Positions 20,401-28,683 of a stretch of 50,943 bases of DNA are shown here, one piece after another. Both the position numbers and the translations under genes were made by a program. How positions within the stretch are numbered: position 1 is the first letter of the stretch; each line of letters begins with the position of its first letter. The stretch is from a virus. The stretch is from the IMG/VR virus record IMGVR_UViG_3300005605_000004, positions 1 through 50,943 of that record; one strand, given 5' to 3'. Under the pieces are notes generated by a model that had not been told where the DNA came from, searched no databases, and saw only the letters and a list, made by a program, of their open reading frames with translations.

Positions 20401-22533
20401 AATACTGAAATCTCACTATCTGGTTTTGGATACACAGAAGCACCTTCTGTTGTTATCAAAGGTGTTGGTAATGGTGCTGGTGGATGTGAAATTCAGACAT
20501 TCATTGATATAGACACTCCTGCAGTCAGAATGGGTGTAGCAACTGATCAAGTTGGTGTTACAGAATCTACTACTCCTACACACTTTGCATTTGATTATCC
20601 TGTATATTTACAGAATGATACAGAATATGCTCTTGTAATTGAAACCGATTCTATTGATTATGAACTATGGTCATCTAAATTAGGGGAAACCGATATTGCT
20701 ACAAGTACGGTCATCACAACTCAACCATCTCTAGGTTCGGTATACCGTTCCCAGAATACCGAAAGTTGGACTGAAGATATCTTTGAAGATCTTAAGTTCA
20801 CTATGTATCGTGCTGAGTTTAATACTACAAGACCTGCAGAACTTCTAGTTAAGAATGCAAGTCTTGGTTATGAACTTCTAGATTCAAATCCATTTGAGAC
20901 AAATGCTAGTGCTAATACCAATTCCACTTCTAAGCTATTCAAGAACAATAACTTTATTGTTAAAGTAAATCATAGAGATCATAGTTTTGAGGATACTGGC
21001 AATTCTTATGTGTTCTATAGAACTGCATTGGAAACAGGTGGTATTACATCATCTGTTCTAAACAGCACATTGTTCCAAGTATCTAACTCTGGTATTGATT
21101 CATACAATATCACGTCTAGATCTCAAGCAGCAGGAAATGCAATTGGTGGTGGAAGTTCTGTATATGCATCTACAAATAGAAAGTATGAAACATTATATCC
21201 ACAAGTTTCGTATCTATCATTTTCTGGTACTTCTCTATCAACAGAAGTTAAAACAACTGATGTTGTTCCTGTAGATTCTGTTACAACTAATTTCACTTCA
21301 TATTCACAACCAGATTATGAAAAGACTTTCTTGAATGAACCACATTACTTCACAAATCAGAAGTTTATTGCATCTAATATTAATGAAACTTTAAACACTT
21401 TATCTCGGTCACTTACATATAAGATGACTCTATCGTCTACTGTGTCTCATTTGAGTCCAATTATTGATCTTTCTAGTGCTACTGTTAAAACAGTATCAAA
21501 TAGAATTGAAAATGCCAAAGGTCAAGAAGACAGATTTGGTAGAAGAGATCAAGTTGTTGAATTTTATCCTGTTTATCAATTTAATCTTGCAGGTAATGGT
21601 GCTACAGATCTACAAGAAAATCAAACAATTAAGGGTGTTACTACTAAAGCAGTAGGAACTATTGCTAGAGTTAATGGTCAAATTGTATATGTAAGAGTTA
21701 AGACATCTCAATTCTTCCAGAAAGGAGAGGCAGTAACTCTAGGAAATCAATTAGGTCTTACAAATGTAACTGTAGATTCTAATCCATCACAAGTTCCAAT
21801 CAGTATTACAGATGCTGCAACAATTGTTGCACGTAATCCATCTGTTATGTTAGAAACATACGATAACATCATCACTGGTAAAGCTACTATTTGGAATAAT
21901 CAGACACAGAGGTTAACATTAAGAAATGATGTACATCCTATCAATGATAGTTTCACTGATAGAATTATTGATAGTGCTTTGTATAACAGAAACCCTGTTG
22001 TTATAGATCAAATTGCCGATATCTTCCGTGTAGGAGACTTTGTTAAGTATCCTAATCAACCAGATGAAGAGAAGGCATATCTTGAGGTTGGTAAAGTAAC
22101 TTATACAAATGGTTTAGACTTTGTTGGTGAAGATACATCTAAGAATGGATCTTCTGTTGCCAAGTACGTAACCAAGGAAGTTTCTATTACAAGTCCAGCT
22201 ACTGCAATTGATGTACATTTACTTGCAAATGTCAAAGACATCTCTAACTTAGAAGTATTCTATAAGTTTAAGAAAGCATCTAGTCAAGAGAACTTTGATG
22301 ACATTGATTGGATTTACTTTAACACTAAAGGAGAACCAGATACATATGAAATCGCAACTAGTGAAAATACAATTTCTGGAATTGTAGAGAAGCAATCTGC
22401 ATACCAAGATCTTAAATATACTACATCAAATCTACCAGAATATTCATCTTTTGCAATCAAAATTGTGATGAAAGGAGTGGATCCAGCGTATGTACCTAAG
22501 ATCCAAGACATTCGTGCTGTAGCTGCATTCTAA
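14446..22533 (+). CDS. DUF4815-type giant tail/baseplate protein (2695 aa)
   Basis: Large virion protein of the DUF4815 family, seen in many tailed phages and probably located at the baseplate or fibre base. The N-terminus (NVSPYYEDFDASKNFYKILF, then GYSIQGRELTQVQSILQNQ) is the family opening. The matching later part, YTMRDIGKLEKRIERLEYYT, a probable coiled coil, appears only near residue 1360. About 1000 residues of beta modules are therefore inserted. Further family landmarks are an Ig-like segment with YVFLEGRDITRW (about 1630), NPLAQTFKV (about 1780), a NDTEYALVIETDS segment (about 2055) and YRSQNTESWTEDIFEDLKF (about 2100). GSGYT-type repeats occur near 740-800 and 1940-2020. The C-terminal 500 residues are not recognised. 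It begins a new transcription unit behind a terminator and late promoter. A fibre-connector role like gp9 or gp10 is possible but not shown. Confidence 0.85.
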   Translation: MPQKTNLNVSPYYEDFDASKNFYKILFRPGYSIQGRELTQVQSILQNQVESFGKYAFKQGELVIPGEVGLNTKLDYVKLSSVSEVAVSEGDDIVYKKYDITQLVGQQLIGLTSGVKATILATTLATESAADTLYVNYINSGSSNTEPTFRQGETLEVVDGVNTPLLVVGTDGSVLPTSILVTNPDTGETTSLESSAMGYGSAIKVEEGIYFVNGYFVRCNQELLVIDEYYNKPSAKIGFTIKEEIVTPEEDASLYDNAIGSSNYTAPGAHRLKISLTLKEFALNAITDKNFIQLLTVSRGQVQSKISTTDFSVLEQTLARRTYDESGDYVVDNFSIDVREWAQKDSNKGLYSVDEFGLYNGYDVGTSARKMVASIGPGKAYIKGYEIVNKETKYLEINKARESLSSDNVTLKSRGLPSYSITNVYGSVPLNKEGSDLTAYPDVFLYSTFNDGSIGLNNTELSTDHRQTIDRRGKSFSANDGIKTITVQITSPNTLIGSVTDATFQTQFGELYYVKTRSDVGTPTAIGSFKTLSFATTNKPLINASASVQFLELTVFGPKNELELLLIEYDLSDTENQRKIYLTEADAASAGTQFGHVVDYSSTITPIIGKVKPNNFFLKKRGSGFNSDSDIVLSKGRLAAGTGAYNTTFGISYFDPQFFTKIILESTPSGYDEGKYVFGVDSGAYGVVEGTPSGVYSTGNILFIKTLSGRFLSGETIRDEDGNTVRIARENTISHFIVQNRGLGYADGVSLLINGLEYDSSKIELLKSVDGKVYKASIKNRNAVNVEYAQPPAVTVKNPDSAGAPNSGAAVVPVLYRDTVTTYTPQNVKSLGCSYGSGNSNSFSADVVIDSQTYSEIKTVTNYTFFGSQGSSFVESTSFSADASTAVQQGDLIQFSDDDNNLVRAVVQYATQQEGAYKSRIYIDTALPNSVTNASIVRLRPKVDNSTSGTLLFSTGSKQVSQVSAGGDDTKIKYYFRRDFVTTASSGGGIITFAAQLPFGTQRFAAFSEENVMITVIDPGDAPDIVKGDIIYLEEDDVEITSATDTASGLTSGSISLQLPSTYFGTIPNNGTYPKLKLTATLEVENAKPRLKTVVRNKRITVTSAGDRVVPLRGTDYDTDVVEILSYSDAFKLKYVYEGTSSQPPQIDTAGNLISGTDVTSRYTFDDGQRDTIYDVSRIVLKPGFEETTGQLVIAFDYFEHSQGDFCTIDSYLHEAGVSEDEIPTFNSSVLGITELKNVLDFRPKVDSTAIIPGFLDTSTLERTEGSFAGSGAIITSSPASDLNLEYTFSFSQVQYLDRIDGIFLDQKGDFIVKEGNSSLNPSKPDPIEDAVPLFYAYIPAFTKTSKDVRITPVDNRRYTMRDIGKLEKRIERLEYYTTLSILEQQALNMQVKDEIGLDRFKSGFFVDNFEAHRVGNLGSLDYRCGIDSQQSVLRPQSKEDSVNLVEVNTREDQRSVSGYKKNGNMVTLPYSPLSLLGNNFASGKLNPNPFVVLQYVGDSDLSPAIDQWYDQNEEPVVVDTNTDLFNIFLAKENVKESFSSLYNSFVVNWVGTSSSFTSINSLGGINSQVATTSVTSASVGSSSNISPKNNDVGKGVQTKSVGDNIVSTSLAFYTRSLPIKFKVGRMKPNTKIYVFLEGRDITRWVNPDLRYTGIAGNSLSAFNGEITTDEYGNASGLIIIPAGKPPTENATWTGDIDTVSYDADGQELNFTTGELTFRFTSSATNESKLGVDSYTEVKYYATGILPESPSSIVSTKPSIFKSNEGVQFISSNTDNPIKPNPLAQTFKVENLDGGCFITGVDLYFNKKSTNIPVKTYITNVDAEKPAKNIVPGSEKTLSPNTFLKCFASGNMSVMKGENVTGASSAASGPILKIFDKNNVELVASASGKYSLTNEQVYTVVLSNHNGKSFLPNEDLLIPSVTLYNATDGTDFILSIAKDSGKLSDIRVTNPGLNYDSAILTIESPQLPGGSTATARIEVSGGRIYNTEISLSGFGYTEAPSVVIKGVGNGAGGCEIQTFIDIDTPAVRMGVATDQVGVTESTTPTHFAFDYPVYLQNDTEYALVIETDSIDYELWSSKLGETDIATSTVITTQPSLGSVYRSQNTESWTEDIFEDLKFTMYRAEFNTTRPAELLVKNASLGYELLDSNPFETNASANTNSTSKLFKNNNFIVKVNHRDHSFEDTGNSYVFYRTALETGGITSSVLNSTLFQVSNSGIDSYNITSRSQAAGNAIGGGSSVYASTNRKYETLYPQVSYLSFSGTSLSTEVKTTDVVPVDSVTTNFTSYSQPDYEKTFLNEPHYFTNQKFIASNINETLNTLSRSLTYKMTLSSTVSHLSPIIDLSSATVKTVSNRIENAKGQEDRFGRRDQVVEFYPVYQFNLAGNGATDLQENQTIKGVTTKAVGTIARVNGQIVYVRVKTSQFFQKGEAVTLGNQLGLTNVTVDSNPSQVPISITDAATIVARNPSVMLETYDNIITGKATIWNNQTQRLTLRNDVHPINDSFTDRIIDSALYNRNPVVIDQIADIFRVGDFVKYPNQPDEEKAYLEVGKVTYTNGLDFVGEDTSKNGSSVAKYVTKEVSITSPATAIDVHLLANVKDISNLEVFYKFKKASSQENFDDIDWIYFNTKGEPDTYEIATSENTISGIVEKQSAYQDLKYTTSNLPEYSSFAIKIVMKGVDPAYVPKIQDIRAVAAF

Positions 22534-22542
22534 TTTCCGCAT

Positions 22543-22749
22543 ATGGATTTCTTGAAAGTTGATGGACATGATGGTCTCGTAAGAGACCAAAACACTGGTG
22601 CTATCTTGAATCTGGACAATTCTGCTATAGCTGCAAGAAGGAAATCCATGCAGCTAACTTCCGCATTGGACGACATAAATACATTGAAGAATGAAGTCTC
22701 TGAACTCAAATCAATCCTGCGCGGAATAATACAAAATGCCAGCAATTAA
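22543..22749 (+). CDS. Small coiled-coil protein, 68 aa, conserved in T4-like cyanophages
   Basis: Starts 9 bases after the DUF4815 gene, and its last 14 bases overlap the next gene's start. Such tight packing supports a real gene. The N-terminus carries a LVRDQNTGAILN motif that I recognise from short cyanophage proteins in this neighbourhood. Residues about 40-62 form a heptad-like acidic helix (LDDINTLKNEVSELKSILR). No catalytic motif is visible. It could be a short structural adaptor or assembly factor for the fibre proteins on either side; that is inference from position only. Confidence 0.75.
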   Translation: MDFLKVDGHDGLVRDQNTGAILNLDNSAIAARRKSMQLTSALDDINTLKNEVSELKSILRGIIQNASN

Positions 22750-25700
22750 CGTAGCTAAGACCGATACCTTTGAGTCTCAAAGGCAGAAGATCAACGACAT
22801 TAGCACAGCACTTTTCAACGTAACATCTGGTGGTAGTGATCTATCAACTGGTAACTTACAACTAGGAGATGGTCTAGTTGGAAATCCATCACTTAAATTC
22901 ACCACTGACACACAGTTAGGTATTTACAAAGCTGGTGTAAAAACGCTAGGGTTTGTCAATAGTGGTAAGAAAATTATTGACTATAAGTTATCAGAACTTA
23001 CAGCATATCAAGATTTTAATATTCAACAAAGAAAACTAGCACAATCGCTAGTTACTTTAGTTAGTGGTGGTAGTGGATATGATACTGGTACATATACAGA
23101 AGTTCCTTTAATTGGTGGTACTGGACAAAACGCTACTGCAGACATTGAAGTTCTATCATTTGATGGTTCTATTACAAATACTGGTTCTGGTTATACTAGT
23201 GGTAGTTACTTAACAATTCCTCTTGGTGGAGGCAATGGAACTGGAGCAGCTGCTAGTTTCACGATTACTGCTCTTGAAGGTACTCTTACAACTGCTGGTT
23301 CTGCTTATTTTCCAGGAACTTATACTGCAGTACCTCTTACAGGAGGGAATGGATCTGGAGCAGAAGCTACCATTGAAATTGACGGATCATCAACACCATC
23401 TGGTACTATTACCAATGCTGGTTCTGGATACACTGACGGCGTGTATTCTCAAACATCTTTCTTCAACGAACCAGTTCAAACATTTGTTGTTACTTCTGTA
23501 GCTAACCCTAATGCTGGACAAGCAGGTGAACCAGACTTTATTTACAATATTGATGGAGCAGACCAACCTCAGTTAACAATGAATGTTGGTAACACATATC
23601 GTTTTGATATGTCTGATTCATCTATTCAAGGTGCTAATCCTGGTGCACCAGGAAGTGATCATAGAATGACCTACCAACTTGCTAATGGAAACTCTATTGA
23701 TTTCCAAGACAAGTTTGAATTTTTTACTGCTGGTGTATGGGGTGAACCAGGATGCTTTACTGATGTTGTAATGAAACCTGATTGTAATACAGGTACTCAA
23801 ATTGTTCGTTATGATTGTGCAAACCATCCTGGAATGGGTCCTGCAGGCGGTAATATTACCCTACAAGACACATCAACTTATACTTACTATGGATGGCAAG
23901 GTTTTGCTGATGTCACTGTTTCAGGAGGCATAGTAAGTGATGTTACTTGGACTAATCCAGGTATCACATATAAAAATGGAGATAGACTACAATTAGCATT
24001 TGTAAATATTGGCGGAACAGGATCTGGATTCCTTTACACAGTTAACAACGTTGTTAATACAGGTACAGTTACTAGTGTAACAATTACTGATAGTGGTGCT
24101 GGTTACCAAAATGCAGATGTACTTAGCGTAGCTGATTCTACTGTAGGAAATGGTGGTGGATCTGGGTTCCAATTTACAGTTACCAATGTTCCTGGTGATC
24201 TTACTGATTTTATTCTAAATGATAGAGGATCTGGATATCAAGTTGGTGATGTACTAAGACTACCTGAACAAATTGCAAATCAGTCTGTATACTTACCTGG
24301 CGAATCTGCATCATTCTCTGCAACTCTAAGCACAGGCAGTGCTCAGATTACTATCTCAGATACATCTAGTTTACAAGCAGGACTAAACGCAAATGGAACT
24401 GCTGGAGACGTTGGACAACTTGATCAGGCAACCACAATCATATCTATTGATAGTGGAACACAATTAACACTGTCTTCAAATCCAATTGTATCTGGTGCAG
24501 CAAATATAACGTTCTCTACTTCAAATCCAAACGAACTTACTCTTGCAGATACAACAGGACTTTCTATTGGATATAAAGTAGAAAAAGTAAGTGGTACAGG
24601 TGTACTAGCAGCAGACACAACTATTGCTAACGTTGATAGTGCTACCACTGTTACATTATCAGATGCTCCAACTGCACTTGGACCGACTGTTGTTAATTTT
24701 GTTCCTGCATTTGGCGACCCAGCGGACGATTTTAGTTACACAATTGACACTCTTGGTGAAGTAGGAAGTTTTACTCTAGTCGATGTAGGTAATGGATATT
24801 CACCAGCAGATGAATTTACTGCAAATGCTACAGACCTTACACAACCTATTACATATCCTGTAACATCTAAAGATGTTCAAAGAATTACATTAGTACAAAC
24901 TGTTGTTGGTGGTACCATCACAACTTCTGATACTATTTCAACTTTAGCTGGTGACATCACAAACTTTTCGTTCACTGGTGGTGACGTTACACAAACTACA
25001 ACTGGTCCTCTTGCTTGTAGCTGTGTTCAGGGAGCATTTACAGCAACACTCGCAGATACAACTGGTATTAGTGTTGGAGACTTAGTAACAGAAGATGCAA
25101 GTGGTAACCTTGCAGTTGATGTCACTGTTGCATCTGTTGATAGTGCAACTCAAGTAACACTATCTGCTGCATTCCTTCAGACTGCTAGTATCAACCTAAC
25201 ATTCACATCGGATGAGCAGGGATCATTTACTGGTGTTGCATCAACATCTGCTGGTGGTGGTAGTGGTGCAACATTTGATGTAGAGAGAAGCACCAATGGT
25301 TTAATTATTGGCGTAACTCTCAATGCTGCTGGTCTTGGATACTCTAATAGTGATACTTTAACTATTGCTGGTAACTTAATTGGTGGAGCTACTCCTGCAA
25401 ACGATATTACAGTTACTGTTGATACTGTAAATGCTGCTGCAACCATTGCTATACTAGATGTTGGTTTGGATGGCAGTGGAAATATTTCTTCTATTCTTCT
25501 AGAACAAGATCAAGCAAATATTCTTTCTTCTAGTGATACAATTATTAAGACTGGTGCTGCAGGAACTCAATACACTGTTGACGCTGCTGGTGCTTTAGCA
25601 TATAGATTCTATATTGATACTGGATCTGGTGCTGTACTAACAGCATCATTCACAATGTATGTTGGTAGTACATATAGATTTGATTTAAGTGACAACAGCA

Positions 25701-28135
25701 TGTCTGGTCACCAATTTAGTTTCTCTAAATTCAGAGATGGTTTTAATTCTCCAAGTTTAGTTGAAAATTTAAGTACAACATTTGATCTAGTAAGTTATAC
25801 ATTAACACTAACATCTACCACTGGTATTTTACCTGGAATGATTGTTACCGTTTTAAGTGGAGACGGTGTTCTTGATTCTGATACTAGAATTGTTTCTGTA
25901 GATAGTGCTACTCAAGTTACGTTAGACAAATTACCAATAACAGCTGGTGTTACTGTTATTAATATCTCTGGTATTGAATACACTGATGGTGTTCAAAGAG
26001 TTGTTGATGCTCAAAACAATTATGTTGACATCAACGTTACTTCAGCAACACCAAACCTTTACTATTTCTGTGCTTCTAGTGCTGGTCACGAAGACGAAGG
26101 TGGTGAAGATAACAACGAAGCATTGATAACTATTGATCCTAACAACCCTAAAGTTTTTGGTAGTGGATTAGTTTTAAGAGCTACAGATATTTCTTCTGTA
26201 AATATCATCACAATGGAAGTTCTTACTGGTGAGGTAACTGTTGCTGATATTAAATCTACTGAAGGTACTATTGATGTTCTCAGTGCTCCTGATCTTTCGT
26301 CTACTACTGTTGCAGCAACAGTAAGCGTTACAACTCCATTAGTTACCTCAGGTGCTGCTCTTACTCTAACGGGAACTTCTGTAGAGTCTACTGCAGATTT
26401 CACAGTTGGTGGATTAACTGTTACTCAGGCAGACGGTAATGTTGTTACTTCAGGTGAACTTAAGACTACAGATAAACTGAATATCAATGACAAAATAAGC
26501 ATTGAGAATAATATTATTTCTACTGATGCTGGTAGTGACCTAGTTCTAACCGCACCTACTGGTAAAATTACTAAATTTACTGGTTTTGGTTCTATTAACA
26601 TTCCTTCTGGTACAACCGCACAACGTCCTGGTGCTAGTGGTGCAGAAAATGGATCTATCAGATATAACACAGATAGTAATCAATATGAAGGTTATAGTGC
26701 TTCTTCCTCTTCTTGGTCTTCTCTTGGTGGTATCAGAGACCTAGATGGTAACACATACATCACTGCAGAATTTTCTATTGGTTCTAATGATAACACACTT
26801 TGGTTCTATAATGATGGAGCTAATACTGTTAAGTTTACTCCAAATGAATTAGAATTTAGAACCAATAAGACTATTAAGTCTGCAAATACATCTGCTCCAG
26901 CATTCACTAATTGGATTGCTAACGCACCTGTATTAGTTGGTGCATATCTAAAGTATAAGAATAATCTTTATGAAGTAACAGTAGCTGGTACAACTGGTAC
27001 AAGTGGTAACGAACCAACACATACTACTGGAACTTCTTCAAACGGAACTGCAACTTTATCCTTCTGGGGTCTTGCAGTTGCACCTCTGACATTTGTTGAC
27101 GTTGAGGAAATTAGATTAGATCCATTAGGTTCTTCTCCCTTAGTGATTAACGGAGATTTGAGACTTAGAGATAATATTATTTCTACAGATATTAGTGATC
27201 TTACTCTTCAACCTAATGCTGGTAAGAAAATTATATGTAATACAACTACTAGTATAGCAATTCCTTCTGGTACTAACTCTGAAAGGGGTGCAGTAATTCA
27301 AGGTGGTATCAGATTTAATACAGATGGTAGTCAGTTTGAAGGTTATGATGGAACTAACTGGGGTTCACTTGGTGGTGTTAAGGACGTTGATCAAAACACT
27401 TATATCATTCCAGAAACTGCACCTGGCGCAAATGAAAACATCTTGTACTTCTACAATGATGGAACAAACACGATGCGTCTTACTGCATCTGCACTTGAAT
27501 TCTATACTGTAGATACTATCATCTCTAGCACATCTAGTGAGTTTGAAATTACAGCAAGTTTGATGACATTCGACAATGCTGAAACAACTCTTGATAACAC
27601 TGATGTTGATAGAACATTCTTACATACCAGTAAGCAATACTTTGATCTAGGTCTTTCTGGTGGTTTATCAGTTGACCCAGTTCTCAGACTTGATAATCAA
27701 GGTGATGTTTACTTCAACACCTCATTTGGTACAGGTAACTTTACTGGAGTTAAAGTTTTTGATGGAGATCTTAAGGAGTTTGAACTTGCAGACACCAAGA
27801 TCCTAAGTGAAAAAATTACTTTAACTAAGGGTTCTGCAAATACAGGTGGATCTGATATCTACAATGCTACAGCTGCAGTAGGAGCTAAAACAGTTGTAGT
27901 TGCTGAGAACTTAAATAACAATGATAGAGAATTTTTTGAGTTTGGTATTATAGATAATGGAACAGACATCTTCCATACAGAATATGGTAATGTTAGAACG
28001 GGGCAACAATTAATTGTTCCTACGTTCGAGAGAACATCTGGCAACCTTGCTAGAATCAATTTTGAAGTTGGTGCAAACCTTACTGTTGGTCAGCAAATTG
28101 AGATCACTATCGTATCTACTATTACTAAGAAATAA
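22736..28135 (+). CDS. Fibre-like virion protein with cupredoxin-like segments (1799 aa)
   Basis: Probable tail or fibre protein. Residues 1-100 form an N-terminal domain. Residues about 105-240 are four tandem beta repeats of the type GSGYTxGxYxxVPLxGGxGxGAxA. Two cupredoxin-like segments follow, near 250-380 and 945-1125, each opening with YRFDxSD. The first has H309, C361, H364 and M367; the second has H992, C1112 and H1118. Between them and after them lie four units ending in a I-x-S-V-D-S-A-T-Q-V-T-L motif. Near 1285-1370 and 1505-1590 there is a duplicated IPSGT...IRYNTD...EGY fibre module, ending in FYNDG. The last 150 residues are a beta-rich terminal domain. It overlaps the 68-aa gene and is followed after 2 bases by a 166-aa gene. 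A structural role is likely; the receptor or partner is unknown. Confidence 0.75.
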   Translation: MPAINVAKTDTFESQRQKINDISTALFNVTSGGSDLSTGNLQLGDGLVGNPSLKFTTDTQLGIYKAGVKTLGFVNSGKKIIDYKLSELTAYQDFNIQQRKLAQSLVTLVSGGSGYDTGTYTEVPLIGGTGQNATADIEVLSFDGSITNTGSGYTSGSYLTIPLGGGNGTGAAASFTITALEGTLTTAGSAYFPGTYTAVPLTGGNGSGAEATIEIDGSSTPSGTITNAGSGYTDGVYSQTSFFNEPVQTFVVTSVANPNAGQAGEPDFIYNIDGADQPQLTMNVGNTYRFDMSDSSIQGANPGAPGSDHRMTYQLANGNSIDFQDKFEFFTAGVWGEPGCFTDVVMKPDCNTGTQIVRYDCANHPGMGPAGGNITLQDTSTYTYYGWQGFADVTVSGGIVSDVTWTNPGITYKNGDRLQLAFVNIGGTGSGFLYTVNNVVNTGTVTSVTITDSGAGYQNADVLSVADSTVGNGGGSGFQFTVTNVPGDLTDFILNDRGSGYQVGDVLRLPEQIANQSVYLPGESASFSATLSTGSAQITISDTSSLQAGLNANGTAGDVGQLDQATTIISIDSGTQLTLSSNPIVSGAANITFSTSNPNELTLADTTGLSIGYKVEKVSGTGVLAADTTIANVDSATTVTLSDAPTALGPTVVNFVPAFGDPADDFSYTIDTLGEVGSFTLVDVGNGYSPADEFTANATDLTQPITYPVTSKDVQRITLVQTVVGGTITTSDTISTLAGDITNFSFTGGDVTQTTTGPLACSCVQGAFTATLADTTGISVGDLVTEDASGNLAVDVTVASVDSATQVTLSAAFLQTASINLTFTSDEQGSFTGVASTSAGGGSGATFDVERSTNGLIIGVTLNAAGLGYSNSDTLTIAGNLIGGATPANDITVTVDTVNAAATIAILDVGLDGSGNISSILLEQDQANILSSSDTIIKTGAAGTQYTVDAAGALAYRFYIDTGSGAVLTASFTMYVGSTYRFDLSDNSMSGHQFSFSKFRDGFNSPSLVENLSTTFDLVSYTLTLTSTTGILPGMIVTVLSGDGVLDSDTRIVSVDSATQVTLDKLPITAGVTVINISGIEYTDGVQRVVDAQNNYVDINVTSATPNLYYFCASSAGHEDEGGEDNNEALITIDPNNPKVFGSGLVLRATDISSVNIITMEVLTGEVTVADIKSTEGTIDVLSAPDLSSTTVAATVSVTTPLVTSGAALTLTGTSVESTADFTVGGLTVTQADGNVVTSGELKTTDKLNINDKISIENNIISTDAGSDLVLTAPTGKITKFTGFGSINIPSGTTAQRPGASGAENGSIRYNTDSNQYEGYSASSSSWSSLGGIRDLDGNTYITAEFSIGSNDNTLWFYNDGANTVKFTPNELEFRTNKTIKSANTSAPAFTNWIANAPVLVGAYLKYKNNLYEVTVAGTTGTSGNEPTHTTGTSSNGTATLSFWGLAVAPLTFVDVEEIRLDPLGSSPLVINGDLRLRDNIISTDISDLTLQPNAGKKIICNTTTSIAIPSGTNSERGAVIQGGIRFNTDGSQFEGYDGTNWGSLGGVKDVDQNTYIIPETAPGANENILYFYNDGTNTMRLTASALEFYTVDTIISSTSSEFEITASLMTFDNAETTLDNTDVDRTFLHTSKQYFDLGLSGGLSVDPVLRLDNQGDVYFNTSFGTGNFTGVKVFDGDLKEFELADTKILSEKITLTKGSANTGGSDIYNATAAVGAKTVVVAENLNNNDREFFEFGIIDNGTDIFHTEYGNVRTGQQLIVPTFERTSGNLARINFEVGANLTVGQQIEITIVSTITKK
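23485..23860 (+). other. Cupredoxin-like segment with retained metal-ligand pattern
   Basis: Residues about 250-375 of the 1799-aa protein: a beta opening with TYRFDMSDSS, then D-H-R-M-T-Y (H309), then R-Y-D-C-A-N-H-P-G-M (C361, H364, M367). Histidine, then C-x2-H-x2-M, is the order of ligands in type-1 copper proteins, though plastocyanin has C-x2-H-x4-M. A second copy at about 25565-26100 keeps H992, C1112 and H1118 but has no matching methionine. Confidence 0.55.
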
Positions 28136-28137
28136 AA

Positions 28138-28638
28138 ATGGCAACTACAACCGAAAAATTTGATTCTAAAGGTGGTTTTGCTATCGGCAAAACTATCATT
28201 ATTGATGAAGAAAGAAATGCAAAAGATTTTAATACTCTAGAAGTAAAGAACAGACATTTCACAGATAGTTCACAAACTCGTTATATTTTAAGAGGTCTTA
28301 ATACCTCTACTCTTGACTTGGATGGATTAGGAACAAAAATTTCTATTGCAAATAATACTATAAATTTTGTCACAGGAAACATTATTGCAGCTAATGATTC
28401 AGGAACTGTATATGCTGTTAAGTTTGAGACTGCTGTCTCATGTGACGGATCAGGAAATGTAAATATTATGTCTAGTTTCCAAACAGTAATCAAAGATGAT
28501 ATTCCCATAGGTGAAACTTGGAGTATCGAACCTACTGGTGGAACAAACGTTTTTAGCTACAATACCGTAAGAGCTGGTACGACTGCAACTATTAAATGGG
28601 CTTCATCCACAGAAGTTATCAGTATTGCTTGGGCTTGA
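28138..28638 (+). CDS. Probable virion protein, 166 aa, unknown function
   Basis: Lies 2 bases behind the 1799-aa fibre-like gene, so it is surely co-translated in the same unit. The protein is beta-rich, with no signal peptide, membrane segment or cysteine cluster. It opens with ATTTEKFDSKGGFAIGKTII and ends with a short repeat-like segment (GTTATIKWASSTEVISIAWA). The C-terminal half resembles the small beta domains that close the neighbouring fibre proteins. This suggests a structural or fibre accessory role. I do not recognise a named family. Confidence 0.75.
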   Translation: MATTTEKFDSKGGFAIGKTIIIDEERNAKDFNTLEVKNRHFTDSSQTRYILRGLNTSTLDLDGLGTKISIANNTINFVTGNIIAANDSGTVYAVKFETAVSCDGSGNVNIMSSFQTVIKDDIPIGETWSIEPTGGTNVFSYNTVRAGTTATIKWASSTEVISIAWA

Positions 28639-28641
28639 TGC

Positions 28642-28647
28642 TAAATA
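28642..28647 (+). promoter_or_regulatory. Possible late promoter (partial octamer) before the giant fibre
   Basis: The gap between the 166-aa gene and the giant fibre contains GCTAAATATAG. Its TAAATA core matches six of the eight bases of the late octamer. It lies 36 bases before the ATG at 28684, the same spacing as the exact matches elsewhere. Confidence 0.45.
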
Positions 28648-28683
28648 TAGAATAGGAAAAAAGTCAAGAGCACGGGAACCACC

